NCBI RefSeq assembly: GCF_900156895.1
Contig: NZ_FTPD01000026.1
Location: forward strand, 56,423 to 120,422
Direction of reading: 5' to 3'
DNA from: Mesorhizobium prunaredense
GTDB lineage: Bacteria > Pseudomonadota > Alphaproteobacteria > Rhizobiales > Rhizobiaceae
Length of the DNA stretch: 64,000 bases
This document shows positions 53,879 through 62,069 of this stretch, in pieces. The notes under the pieces are model-generated. The model saw only the letters and a list, made by a program, of their open reading frames with translations, did no database searches and was not told the origin of the DNA. Both the position numbers and the translations under genes were made by a program. Position 1 is the stretch's first letter. Each line of letters starts with the position of its first letter.

Positions 53879-54628
53879 TTATTTGGTCGGATCTCCGGCT
53901 ATGACGACCAATTGCTTCCCGAGAGCTCTCAGTCCTGATTCGCTATTGCAAAAGGTGCGGCTCTCGGGAGTCACGCAGTCGACCGTCAAACTGTAAGGAA
54001 GATTGCCGAGAGTGACGGTCAATACAGGGGTACCTTTATCTTTCACTGCAGGGGCACCTGTAGGGCCGACTTGGTTTAATAGGTTGCCCTCCGGATCAAT
54101 CGCAGTGCCCGCATTTTCATCGTGAAAGTTAAGCTCGGTCGTTCCGCTTTCCTGCACTTGGCCTGCAGGGGCAGCCGCCGGGTCGGGTTCGTTGCGGTTT
54201 CCCTCTAGAACAAGCTTGATACAGCCGAAGTTAATGGTACGGACGTACCAGCTGCCTGGGATTAGCCCAGCAGCTTGTTCAACGGTCTCGGGTACGGTTT
54301 TTATTTGCGGTTTTTCGGTAGTGCATGCGGGCCAATCGGGAACTCGATTCTTTAGCGTAGGAATTGGCCCCGCGGTCGCTCCTGGGGCATTTTCGCCCGT
54401 GCCCAGTATTCCTAACACGGGCAAAAGCCAAACGATTGACGTACTAGGTTCACTCGGCCCGGCTCCCGGTTCCGCTGCTGCCGCTCCAGGAGCACGGAAG
54501 GCAGAGCGATAGGAGTTGAAGTAGGTGTCGGTCCATCCAACGTCCCGAAGGCCTTGGGCAGCCGATCCGGTGGCGATCACGCAGGATATGGCTGCGTAGG
54601 CCAGCAATGTCTCCATTTTGCAAGTCAC
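53879..54628 (-). CDS. Secreted protein of unknown function with PGAA linker
   Basis: About 249 residues from a GTG start placed behind AAGGAGG. A signal peptide is likely (METLLAYAAISCVIATGSAAQ). Then come a low-complexity segment PGAAAAEPGAGPSEP (54446-54493), a hydrophobic stretch SIVWLLPVLGILG, and a beta-rich domain with four cysteines (WPACTTE, NFGCIKLVL, VDCVTPE, RTFCNSE) that could form two disulfides. I do not recognise the family. Its position between an M23 peptidase and a large metalloprotease, with short gaps, suggests a partner of one of them. Confidence 0.6.
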   Translation of the reverse strand: MTCKMETLLAYAAISCVIATGSAAQGLRDVGWTDTYFNSYRSAFRAPGAAAAEPGAGPSEPSTSIVWLLPVLGILGTGENAPGATAGPIPTLKNRVPDWPACTTEKPQIKTVPETVEQAAGLIPGSWYVRTINFGCIKLVLEGNRNEPDPAAAPAGQVQESGTTELNFHDENAGTAIDPEGNLLNQVGPTGAPAVKDKGTPVLTVTLGNLPYSLTVDCVTPESRTFCNSESGLRALGKQLVVIAGDPTK

Positions 54629-54697
54629 CAACCAAGCCTCCTTCTTAGAAGCAACAACGAAATCCATTGGACCGTCGCCCGACGGTTCTACACAGCC

Positions 54698-57457
54698 TCA
54701 TGGTTGTACAGTCGACGCCTGGATACGAAGCGCATAGGGCGGCCCATCGTTAACCACAGATGACGCAGCCGGCCCGGTGCTTGTTAGAACTTCTATTCGC
54801 AAGCGTCCCTCCTTGAACAATGCACTTTCGCCTGGCCTGAGGGTTTTCGTTTCGTCCGCCACAGTCACCGTGACGTCTGGCGATGCATCCTGTCCCGTTG
54901 ATTGGCGCGCAGTTATATCTGCCTGCTCGATCGCCAGTTCGACCGGCTTGGTGCCTGCCTCGAGCGTGTCGGCCAATACGTCGCCTCCTTCGGAATAGAC
55001 TAGCCGATCGACACGTTCGATCGGTCCGCCTTCCAGGCGAAATTCGATCTCTGGTTCGGGCGCCGGTGCCCCCGCCGCCCCCGGCCTCAAAACTCCGTCA
55101 CGCGTGACCAACAGATTCTCATCAGATCCCGCGTCGATCTGAATGTCGTCGAGCACACGACGGCGATGCGCCTCTCCCCATTTTTGATCCGCAAGCCGTT
55201 CAAGTTGAGTCCGAATATGCCCTTCTGTGGTCACGTTGGGTTCCGCCGCCCCAGCGGCCCCTGGCTCCTGAAAAGCGAACGAATTCGGGTCAACACCCAA
55301 CCCACCCGGAATATCTTGGCCGTAGGGAGCTTGGGCGTCTTTCTTCTGATCGTTTACCGTGTGTTTTTCACCAAGGCGCTTATTTAGCGCCGGCGGCAAG
55401 AGCTCGATTACAGAAGCCTGGGTCAGTTGCGTTTCCGTGAGTTGAACTCTTTCGCGCACTTCGGAATCCGAGCTTGGCAAGCTGGGTGCTGCTGAGGGGC
55501 TGGGGGCTGTTTCAGCCGCTGCAGGGTTGACGACAGTGCTGGGGCTAGCAGACACAATCGGGACTCCACCTTCGTCCGGCGAGACGGTGCCGTTTGTTTG
55601 CGGGCCATCGAACTGAAGCGACGTCCAGTTCGCATGATCGGTGAAATGCTTGCCCTCAGGGCAATACACTTGCGAACATCCCTGTATCTTTCCAAAAATC
55701 TTTAACTCGCGCGCCTTAACCACGTCATCCATGTCGCCGTCCTCGTTAAGGTCGATTGGATGTCCACATAGCCCGACATGCTCATTAAAAGTGTCTTGGG
55801 GGTTGGCCAACGAGCGGCCAAGCCCCTCAGAGAACGCCGGAAGCATCATATCCAAAGATGCGTTGAAGGCTGCCCCGCTTTCCTCGAGGGCATGATCGCG
55901 CTGATAATAGGCGTGGTAACATGTAGGATTTTGCTTCCTCCAGGCGTCGTCGTAAAACTTGGACGCACGATACAACCAACTGTAGCTCATTGAACTCCAG
56001 TAAAACGGCTTGTTTTCCAGGTGGTCTGCACCACCATGCCACTGGGCAAGATTGTGACCGAACTCGTGCATGAGTACCTCAGCTCGAGCCCGCATGGATT
56101 GAAGGTCCGGAATTCGGTCGATTGCAATAAGGAAGTCGTCGCCACCACGATTCCTCAGATGGTCTATGTCACTCTCGCCGGTATTGCCGTTAGCGTGACG
56201 GAATCCCCAAATTCCATAGTGGAATAATCGGCCACGAATCGCGCTGTCAAAATGCTGAGACTTCAAATCGGCGAAAAGCGCATATCTCTCGCTCTGCCGC
56301 TGCTCCTGCGTGAAGGCAATAGTATCGACCCACGGAACGCTTCCGCTTGTGTCAAACTTCAGGCCGATGCCGTTGTCTCCAAACGGGTTGAGAATGGGCG
56401 CATTGGCAAAGACAAACTCCACGACCTCAAAAGGCGTCCTCGCAAAATTCTGCTCAACAGGAATTTCATCGGAACGCGGAATTATACGTCGAACTGCCTT
56501 AGGTAATGGGTTTAGCAGCCCGTCCATGATATCTAGTTCGACCAGGATATCTTTCCGATGGGGATCTACGCCGAAGGGCGCCAGGTCTAGATCAGCGTTG
56601 CCGTCTCGGTCGAAGTCTATTGGCGCCGTTTCCCAAATATCGGGGATAGTGTCTCCGTCGCTGTCGAGCCCGTTTGGCTCGGTCGGCAGCTTGTAGAAGC
56701 GGGCCGGACTGGTCTCGCCGCCCCTATTTCGTACCGACACCACGATTGTCTCTCCAACGGGCCGTGCGTCGAGCGGAACAACATGGCTCAGATAATGGCG
56801 GATGGGGTAGCCAAGCGCCTCCGGCTTCATGCCATACAAGTCCTTGCGCAGCGCTTTGTGCGCCTGTGACGCGACCGCTATATCATTGATGAGGACCGTG
56901 GCACCGACGTCAATATTCGCGCCCTGAACATAAAGCGTTGCTCTAACAGTTGCGCCGTCGAAGACAGCGTCTACGAGCGCGACATCATCAACACGCGGTC
57001 GAGTATCGACATACTCATCGGTGACGTTGAACGTAAGACCCACACTCTGACCGGAAGCGTGGACGAGATGCAAAGTATGGGATCCAAGCGTCGCGTCGTG
57101 TGGAACGGAGAAAAAAGTCGCCCCAGCGATTGGCATGGCCATCTCAACTGGACCCTCTCGATTGGCGTCCCACATTATCGTCGCGCCTTCTAGCCCCAAT
57201 CCGTGGACCTCGACCAGCGTCGACGACGGTCCTGTATGCGGCTCCAAGCTCTCGACGGCTGGTTGCGCGACAGCTTGCGTGGTGAGTACCACCGCCGCAA
57301 CGCCCATCAGAAATTCCGTGGCTCGCCGTATCGCAAAATTCCTGGGGCGGCGGATCTCTTGGCAGTGGAGCTTTGTGCCCAAGCGGTAAGCGCGCGTGCC
57401 AACAATCGGCAGCCAAATAACGCGCCAGCCGAATATACGGAAGACGTTAATCTTCAT
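54698..57457 (-). CDS. Large secreted zinc metalloprotease with TIG and calcium-binding repeats
   Basis: Up to 919 residues; the signal peptide lies at MGVAAVVLTTQAVAQ (from 57307), so the true start is somewhere in 57307-57457. Order: an IPT/TIG-like domain (SLEPHTGPSSTLVEVHGLGL); a thrombospondin-type-3-like calcium motif (DSDGDTIPDIWE, DFDRDGNADLD); a metzincin-type zinc site HEFGHNLAQWHGG with Met-turn SSMSYSW; another EF-like DLNEDGDMDD; then a 300-residue Ala/Pro/Ser-rich tail with two PGAAGA linkers. The usual Gly of HExxHxxGxxH is Ala here. It is probably extracellular. Confidence 0.75.
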   Translation of the reverse strand: MKINVFRIFGWRVIWLPIVGTRAYRLGTKLHCQEIRRPRNFAIRRATEFLMGVAAVVLTTQAVAQPAVESLEPHTGPSSTLVEVHGLGLEGATIMWDANREGPVEMAMPIAGATFFSVPHDATLGSHTLHLVHASGQSVGLTFNVTDEYVDTRPRVDDVALVDAVFDGATVRATLYVQGANIDVGATVLINDIAVASQAHKALRKDLYGMKPEALGYPIRHYLSHVVPLDARPVGETIVVSVRNRGGETSPARFYKLPTEPNGLDSDGDTIPDIWETAPIDFDRDGNADLDLAPFGVDPHRKDILVELDIMDGLLNPLPKAVRRIIPRSDEIPVEQNFARTPFEVVEFVFANAPILNPFGDNGIGLKFDTSGSVPWVDTIAFTQEQRQSERYALFADLKSQHFDSAIRGRLFHYGIWGFRHANGNTGESDIDHLRNRGGDDFLIAIDRIPDLQSMRARAEVLMHEFGHNLAQWHGGADHLENKPFYWSSMSYSWLYRASKFYDDAWRKQNPTCYHAYYQRDHALEESGAAFNASLDMMLPAFSEGLGRSLANPQDTFNEHVGLCGHPIDLNEDGDMDDVVKARELKIFGKIQGCSQVYCPEGKHFTDHANWTSLQFDGPQTNGTVSPDEGGVPIVSASPSTVVNPAAAETAPSPSAAPSLPSSDSEVRERVQLTETQLTQASVIELLPPALNKRLGEKHTVNDQKKDAQAPYGQDIPGGLGVDPNSFAFQEPGAAGAAEPNVTTEGHIRTQLERLADQKWGEAHRRRVLDDIQIDAGSDENLLVTRDGVLRPGAAGAPAPEPEIEFRLEGGPIERVDRLVYSEGGDVLADTLEAGTKPVELAIEQADITARQSTGQDASPDVTVTVADETKTLRPGESALFKEGRLRIEVLTSTGPAASSVVNDGPPYALRIQASTVQP

Positions 57458-57956
57458 GACACACGCCCAGAAACAGGAACCATGCGGGCATTTGGCCGAA
57501 CTAGTACTTTTCAGGAATATTCGATGACTGTCAACTTATATCCTAGTTCGGCAGTGCATCAGTTTAACTGATGCACTGCCCCTTGTCCCCGCTTTGCCTG
57601 CGGGTGGGCGGATCTCGTACCAGGCGAGCATCGAGTACAAAGGCCATTGGGCAGGAAAAGTGTTAAATCGTGCTGCGCGTTATAGCGAGCATCTGCGAGC
57701 TAAGTGCCGTGCTTGCAGCGTTCAGGCACAACAAGGCGGAGCTAAGAAGCCCAGCTTGACAGATGCGAAACTTGCCTCCTGGATAAGTTGGAGAAAAGTT
57801 TTGGAAACGTGCCCTGCGCATTACTTAAGCAGACCCGACGTTGGATACCCCGGGCTAAAAGCGCAGCCTTGTTCTACAAAAGTAAAGATTAGCGAACTTG
57901 ATCTTGCGCGATCGAGCCATTTAAGCGAAGATGCGTGCCGAAGTGAGTACCATCCA
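57458..57956. other. Divergent intergenic region with a 31-bp palindrome
   Basis: 499 bases between the minus-strand metalloprotease gene and the DUF3616 gene. It must contain both promoters and holds the palindrome at 57550-57580. The DUF3616 frame is open back to 57594, but its upstream part is unconserved-looking and precedes the signal peptide. Confidence 0.4.
57550..57580. repeat. Perfect 31-bp inverted repeat
   Basis: GGCAGTGCATCAGTT (57550-57564), one base, then its exact complement AACTGATGCACTGCC (57566-57580). No T run follows on either side, so a simple terminator is unlikely. It sits 93 bases upstream of the large metalloprotease start and could be an operator or a mobile-element end. 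Confidence 0.8.
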
Positions 57957-58883
57957 ATGGTCGGTAGGTTAGGCGGAGCCTTCGCTGGCGTTCTTGTAGC
58001 GGCAACAATCCCCGCCTACTCCCTTGCGGCTCCTTTTCAATACTCTGGATTGTGTGAGGCCTCTGGCGCAGCGGCGCTAGATGCAACGCATTTTGCAGTC
58101 GCAAGTGACGAGAGCAACACGGTCAGGATCTATAAACGGGGCGTTCCTGACCCGGTCGGCAAAGTTAATTTTGAGGATTTTATCGGAGCAGATAAATCTG
58201 ACCTCGAAGGTGCCGCGGCCGTTGAAGGCCGTCTTTACTGGATCAGTTCCCACTCCTTCAACAAGGCTGGAGAAGATAAGCCGAAACGAAAGCGCTTCAT
58301 TGCTACGGATATAACGGCTGGGAGCGCTGGGCCGACTTTGGCCGGCGCCGGCGTGTCGAGGGGCGATCTAAGAAATGCACTTGCCATTGCGGCCGACGTT
58401 CAGAGGTCAGAGGTTAATATTGAAGGCTTGGCGGCTGCCGAGAACGGCGCCTTACTCGTGGGTTTCCGCAGCCCACAAAAAAACGGCGACGCTATTGTAG
58501 TCGAGTTCAGTAATCCCTCCGAGGTCGTCAATTCGGGCGAAACAGCGGCTAAGTTCGGAACTGTATGGACCCTCCAGTTAAGAGGTCTCGGCATTCGTAG
58601 TATTGAACTGATCCCCGGCTCTCCGCAGACGTACCTCATAGCCGCAGGCCCTGCCGCCGATTCCCAAGAGTTCGCTCTTTATCGATGGTCTCCGAGTTCG
58701 ACAGTGCCACTTGCGAAGCTTGACAGTTCGTCCCTTGCAGGAATGAGACCCGAAGCGTTGTTCGTGATTCCCGGCACAAGTGTAATTCAAGTCCTTAGTG
58801 ATGACGGGAGTGATGAGTGCAGTGACGAGAGCACACCGGAAAGGGACCGACACTTTCGTAGTGTCGATATCGAAATTGACTAG
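57957..58883 (+). CDS. Exported DUF3616 domain protein
   Basis: 308 residues from the ATG at 57957. Signal peptide GGAFAGVLVAATIPAYSLA is followed by FQYSGLCEASGAAALDATHFAVASDESN and the hallmark DLEGAAAVEGRLYWISSHSFNKAGEDKPKRKRF of DUF3616, a likely beta-propeller. A second propeller-type stretch is NIEGLAAAENGALLVGFRSP. Function is unknown; phytase- or esterase-like propellers are distant analogues. No strong ribosome site precedes the chosen start. Confidence 0.75.
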   Translation: MVGRLGGAFAGVLVAATIPAYSLAAPFQYSGLCEASGAAALDATHFAVASDESNTVRIYKRGVPDPVGKVNFEDFIGADKSDLEGAAAVEGRLYWISSHSFNKAGEDKPKRKRFIATDITAGSAGPTLAGAGVSRGDLRNALAIAADVQRSEVNIEGLAAAENGALLVGFRSPQKNGDAIVVEFSNPSEVVNSGETAAKFGTVWTLQLRGLGIRSIELIPGSPQTYLIAAGPAADSQEFALYRWSPSSTVPLAKLDSSSLAGMRPEALFVIPGTSVIQVLSDDGSDECSDESTPERDRHFRSVDIEID

Positions 58884-58964
58884 GAGACTGAAGTTAAATT
58901 AGCTGATTGCCTGGCAACAATACAAGACTAGAATAATGCTTTCTGTTATAAAAAGGGGACACCA

Positions 58965-59279
58965 ATGACGAAACGACTGCAAATCGGATTGATTGGCATC
59001 ACTCTAATTGTTACGGGCTGCACGACGGCCACGCCGCCGGCCGGGGGTAACAGGACATCTTCCATCGTTAGCGATGCTACCGCACAGGCGAGAAGTCTCT
59101 GCGCATTCGTTCCGACCGCGGAAACAATTCTGGCATTAATCGCCACTGGACAGCCACAGCTTACTATCGCAGCTGGAATTGCGAAAGCAATCTGCAACGC
59201 GGTAGTGCCTAAACCAGGGAGCGCGCCGGGAACACCAACCGTCGCCGGCGTTGTTATTAAAGGCTCTTTTGAACGCTGA
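58965..59279 (+). CDS. Small lipoprotein of unknown function
   Basis: 104 residues. A lipobox LIVTGC at about residues 14-19 gives an acylated N-terminal Cys. The mature part has two hydrophobic stretches (TAETILALIATG; LTIAAGIAKAICNAVV). Aspartate is not at position +2, so outer-membrane sorting is expected. GGGGAC lies about seven bases before the ATG. It is placed 81 bases after the DUF3616 gene. Confidence 0.65.
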   Translation: MTKRLQIGLIGITLIVTGCTTATPPAGGNRTSSIVSDATAQARSLCAFVPTAETILALIATGQPQLTIAAGIAKAICNAVVPKPGSAPGTPTVAGVVIKGSFER

Positions 59280-59641
59280 AGTTCTTTGCAAATGCTATGA
59301 TCGTGTAGAAGTCATCGTAAATGAACAGCGGTGAGGAACGTAGCGAGTGGCCTTCAGTCCGTTGGCACCTGCCAAAGGGCGTCGATGTTCTCACAACTCT
59401 TGCCACCAGATCTGCCTTTATGCTTGGCGAAGCCTATATTGGGTGGTTAGGCAGGGGACTGTACGGCGGCTTTTTTAAGTTACCCGTACAGTGAACTGTT
59501 CCATCTGTGACATGAACGGGCTTTCGGTCCGCTCCAAACCGATGGTATAGGAACGCCACAGCTTTACGCACCAAACCCGCGTAGAAAATCGTCGAGAAGA
59601 ATGTATGATTGCTTTGTGGACGAATGGCGACAGGGATCGTA
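59280..59641. other. 362-base region, one doubtful small ORF
   Basis: A 57-codon frame runs from an ATG at 59321 to a TGA at 59492-59494 (MNSGEERSEWPSVRWHLPKG at the start). It has no recognisable product and no good ribosome site. Nothing else was seen. Confidence 0.25.
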
Positions 59642-60406
59642 ATGGGCAGGATCTGCATTGGTCCGCGAAGCATGGCCGGCGTGATGTTGCTCGGCATCTT
59701 GACTGCCGTTTCCGGGGTCTTCCTGCGCTCTTGGTGGGCTCAAGCTCAGGACAGCACGGAACTGGAAGCTTTCATCGATCGCGCAGGGCTTTGGGATTCC
59801 GTACGCGTTCCGGTTTGTTGGGAGCCCAGCGCAGCCGAGTTTCCAGAGGCGAAGCTCTGGGTGCAGGAGTCCGTCAAGACATTTATCGAGGGTCAATCAG
59901 ACGTGCGGTTTTTGCGCTGGGATAACTGTGCGCCTGCAGACGCCACTATCCACATTATCCACATAACCGTTTCCGACGAGCACCCGTACAGCTATGTCGG
60001 CAGGCAGTTTGCGCGAAACACCGACGGCACGGTGCAGCGGGACGCCTTCGAAAAACCCATCGCAGTGCCCACGCCCATGGTTCTGAACTTCACGTTCGCG
60101 GCGGCCTTCAACGATGTGCTTAACGACAACTGCGGTGGCGACAACGAGCACTGCATCCGAGCCATCGCTGTGCACGAGTTCCTGCACGCTTTAGGGTTCC
60201 TGCACGAGCAACTACGTCCTGACGCGCCTGATAAATGCAAGAACCGTTTCGATCATTCGCGCGACTTTCCTGGTTGGGAGCCGCTCTCGGTCGGCGACTA
60301 CGACCCGGAATCGCATATGAACTACTGTGCCAATATGTATCGGAAACCTATCAAGCTAAGTGTGCAAGATGTCGCAATCCTGAACAAGTTCTACCGTTTT
60401 CAGTAA
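59642..60406 (+). CDS. Secreted astacin-like zinc metalloprotease
   Basis: 254 residues. An N-terminal signal or anchor (SMAGVMLLGILTAVSGVFL) ends near WAQAQ. The zinc motif HEFLHALGFLHEQLRPD fits the astacin pattern HExxHxxGFxHExxRxD, and the Met-turn is SHMNYC. Most of the protein is catalytic domain, with little propeptide, unlike the 314-residue relative encoded at 11729-12673. The ATG at 59642 has AGGGAT upstream; in-frame ATG 59624 and TTG 59609 are alternatives. The trypsin-like gene follows 15 bases later, so the two proteases are probably co-expressed. Confidence 0.82.
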   Translation: MGRICIGPRSMAGVMLLGILTAVSGVFLRSWWAQAQDSTELEAFIDRAGLWDSVRVPVCWEPSAAEFPEAKLWVQESVKTFIEGQSDVRFLRWDNCAPADATIHIIHITVSDEHPYSYVGRQFARNTDGTVQRDAFEKPIAVPTPMVLNFTFAAAFNDVLNDNCGGDNEHCIRAIAVHEFLHALGFLHEQLRPDAPDKCKNRFDHSRDFPGWEPLSVGDYDPESHMNYCANMYRKPIKLSVQDVAILNKFYRFQ

Positions 60407-60421
60407 GAGGAGTGTGTCGGT

Positions 60422-61663
60422 TTGCCTTGGGCCGCCGGGTTTTCTGTACGATGCCATGGAGGCATCGTCGGGCTGTGTCTCGCGCTGGCTGCGACTTGGA
60501 GCATGGCGGCCGCCGCGCAGGAGAACCCGTGGACGGAGGAACGGCAGAAGGCCGTTGTCCGCGTCGAGGTACCGGTGCCGAGCAAGGACAAGCCGAGCGT
60601 TGGCACCGGCTTCATCGTGGAGGGCAGGAGCGACGACTATTACGTGATCACGTCAACTCATACCGTGTTGCCGGACCACGACCCCGATGCTTCTCCTCCC
60701 GCCGAGTGCCTTCCGCTCAACAAACAAACGCGCCTTTTCCGGGTTAACCGTGGCGGCTTGGAGCTGCTGGGAAATTGCGTTCGCCATCTCGGCAACGATA
60801 TATCGCTGATCTTACTCGAACCTGGGGACGGCAAATTCCCCACGCTGCGGCTCTCGCGGCGTGAGCCAAAAAATCGCGATTGGCTCTTCATCGCCGGCTA
60901 TCCCGAGGGTGGTCGGTTGGATGCGAACCGATCGGCCCAAGTCACGCGATGGGACTCAGCGAACAAGACCGTTATCACCGCTATGCTGACGACAGGGGGA
61001 ATGAGCGGCGGCCCCTACCTTGATGCCGGCGGCTCGGTCGTCGGAGTTCATCGCGGCGGGCTCCGGTTCGAGGCCGGCCACGCCCGTATGACCCCGATCT
61101 GGACTATGAAGAACGAGCTTGAACGTTACCTGCCCGAGATTCAGGAAGATTATCGGGAAGAGGAACCGCAGGAGGTAAGGCACCGAATTCAAGTTACTGT
61201 GTTCGCAAAGCCTAATTTTGGTGGCCGCGAGGGTATCCAATTGGGGCTGCTGTTGGACAAGAGAATTTTCAAGATCGAGACTCTGGATTCCTCATCTGAT
61301 CGCTCGTGCAAACTTTCAAATGCCCTTTTTATCAATCGATCAGCTGTCCCTCCTGTAAGGGTGCAAGAGGTTCTCAATGCCCTGAAAACGATTGGTTTTT
61401 ATCCCCAGACCATTCAAATTGAAAGGTCGTTCCGATATGGAGGGCAGCACCAGATCCAAATTGGCAATATGGATATCGAGCCGGATGATGGCCCGCTTGA
61501 TCCTACAGAGATTGATCGCCTTATTGCTATACCTAGTGAGAGGTTTTGGAATGCGCTTTACCGGCAAGAAGGGGTCGATATTCTGGATCGAAAAGTTGTA
61601 CAATATGCCGGAGTGCCGGCTCCGGGTACATGCCTACCACCCCCCCCAAATGACCCCCGATGA
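60422..61663 (+). CDS. Secreted trypsin-like serine protease with unknown C-terminal domain
   Basis: 413 residues. A signal peptide (GLCLALAATWSMAAAAQ) leads to an S1 domain: His in VITSTHTVL, Asp in LGNDISLILL, Ser in TTGGMSGGPYLD. The 180 residues after about position 235 (from EEPQEVRHRIQVTVFAKPNFGG) form an unassigned domain. I accept a TTG start at 60422 because AGGAG lies about ten bases upstream and no ATG precedes the signal peptide in frame. It is functionally parallel to the enzyme encoded at 8210-9436. Confidence 0.8.
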   Translation: MPWAAGFSVRCHGGIVGLCLALAATWSMAAAAQENPWTEERQKAVVRVEVPVPSKDKPSVGTGFIVEGRSDDYYVITSTHTVLPDHDPDASPPAECLPLNKQTRLFRVNRGGLELLGNCVRHLGNDISLILLEPGDGKFPTLRLSRREPKNRDWLFIAGYPEGGRLDANRSAQVTRWDSANKTVITAMLTTGGMSGGPYLDAGGSVVGVHRGGLRFEAGHARMTPIWTMKNELERYLPEIQEDYREEEPQEVRHRIQVTVFAKPNFGGREGIQLGLLLDKRIFKIETLDSSSDRSCKLSNALFINRSAVPPVRVQEVLNALKTIGFYPQTIQIERSFRYGGQHQIQIGNMDIEPDDGPLDPTEIDRLIAIPSERFWNALYRQEGVDILDRKVVQYAGVPAPGTCLPPPPNDPR

Positions 61664-62069
61664 GGATCATAGAAATCCCAAAATCGCGAGCAATGGCTGA
61701 ACCGGGCCGTTGGTGACAGCAGGCCGGCGCGGCCAACACGGAGTCGATCGAGCGTTCGTTCCGGCACGATCGGGTGTAGGGCATTGCTGAAAAAGAGAGA
61801 TTAGGTCAATACCCGGTGGGTACCGGATCATCGAACGTAGCACCATGGGCCAGCACGGGATGGCCGTGAATGCGACGATTGATCGGGATCTGAGCTGTCA
61901 ACTGAGGATAGCAGCTTTTTGGCTCCATGCCTTCCCGCAATGGAAATGGCCGGATGCTGTTCACAGTGATCCTCTACCTCTTCGTTGTGTTTTTGCGGCT
62001 TAAAGCTATACTTCAAAAAGCATCTCGCCCCATTTAGCGAGAACGCCTTACCTACTGCTGGGGGCCAAC
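61664..62069. other. 406-base region between protease and tyrosinase genes
   Basis: No convincing gene on either strand. A run of eight Cs just before 61664 is in the protease tail. The AT-richer part after about 61960 probably holds the tyrosinase promoter; no clear boxes can be assigned. Confidence 0.3.

Noticed and set aside
57594..57956. 121-codon N-terminal extension of the DUF3616 protein
   Set aside because: It would place the signal peptide internally.
59321..59494. 57-codon ORF upstream of the second astacin-like gene
   Set aside because: No ribosome site, no recognisable product; could be chance.
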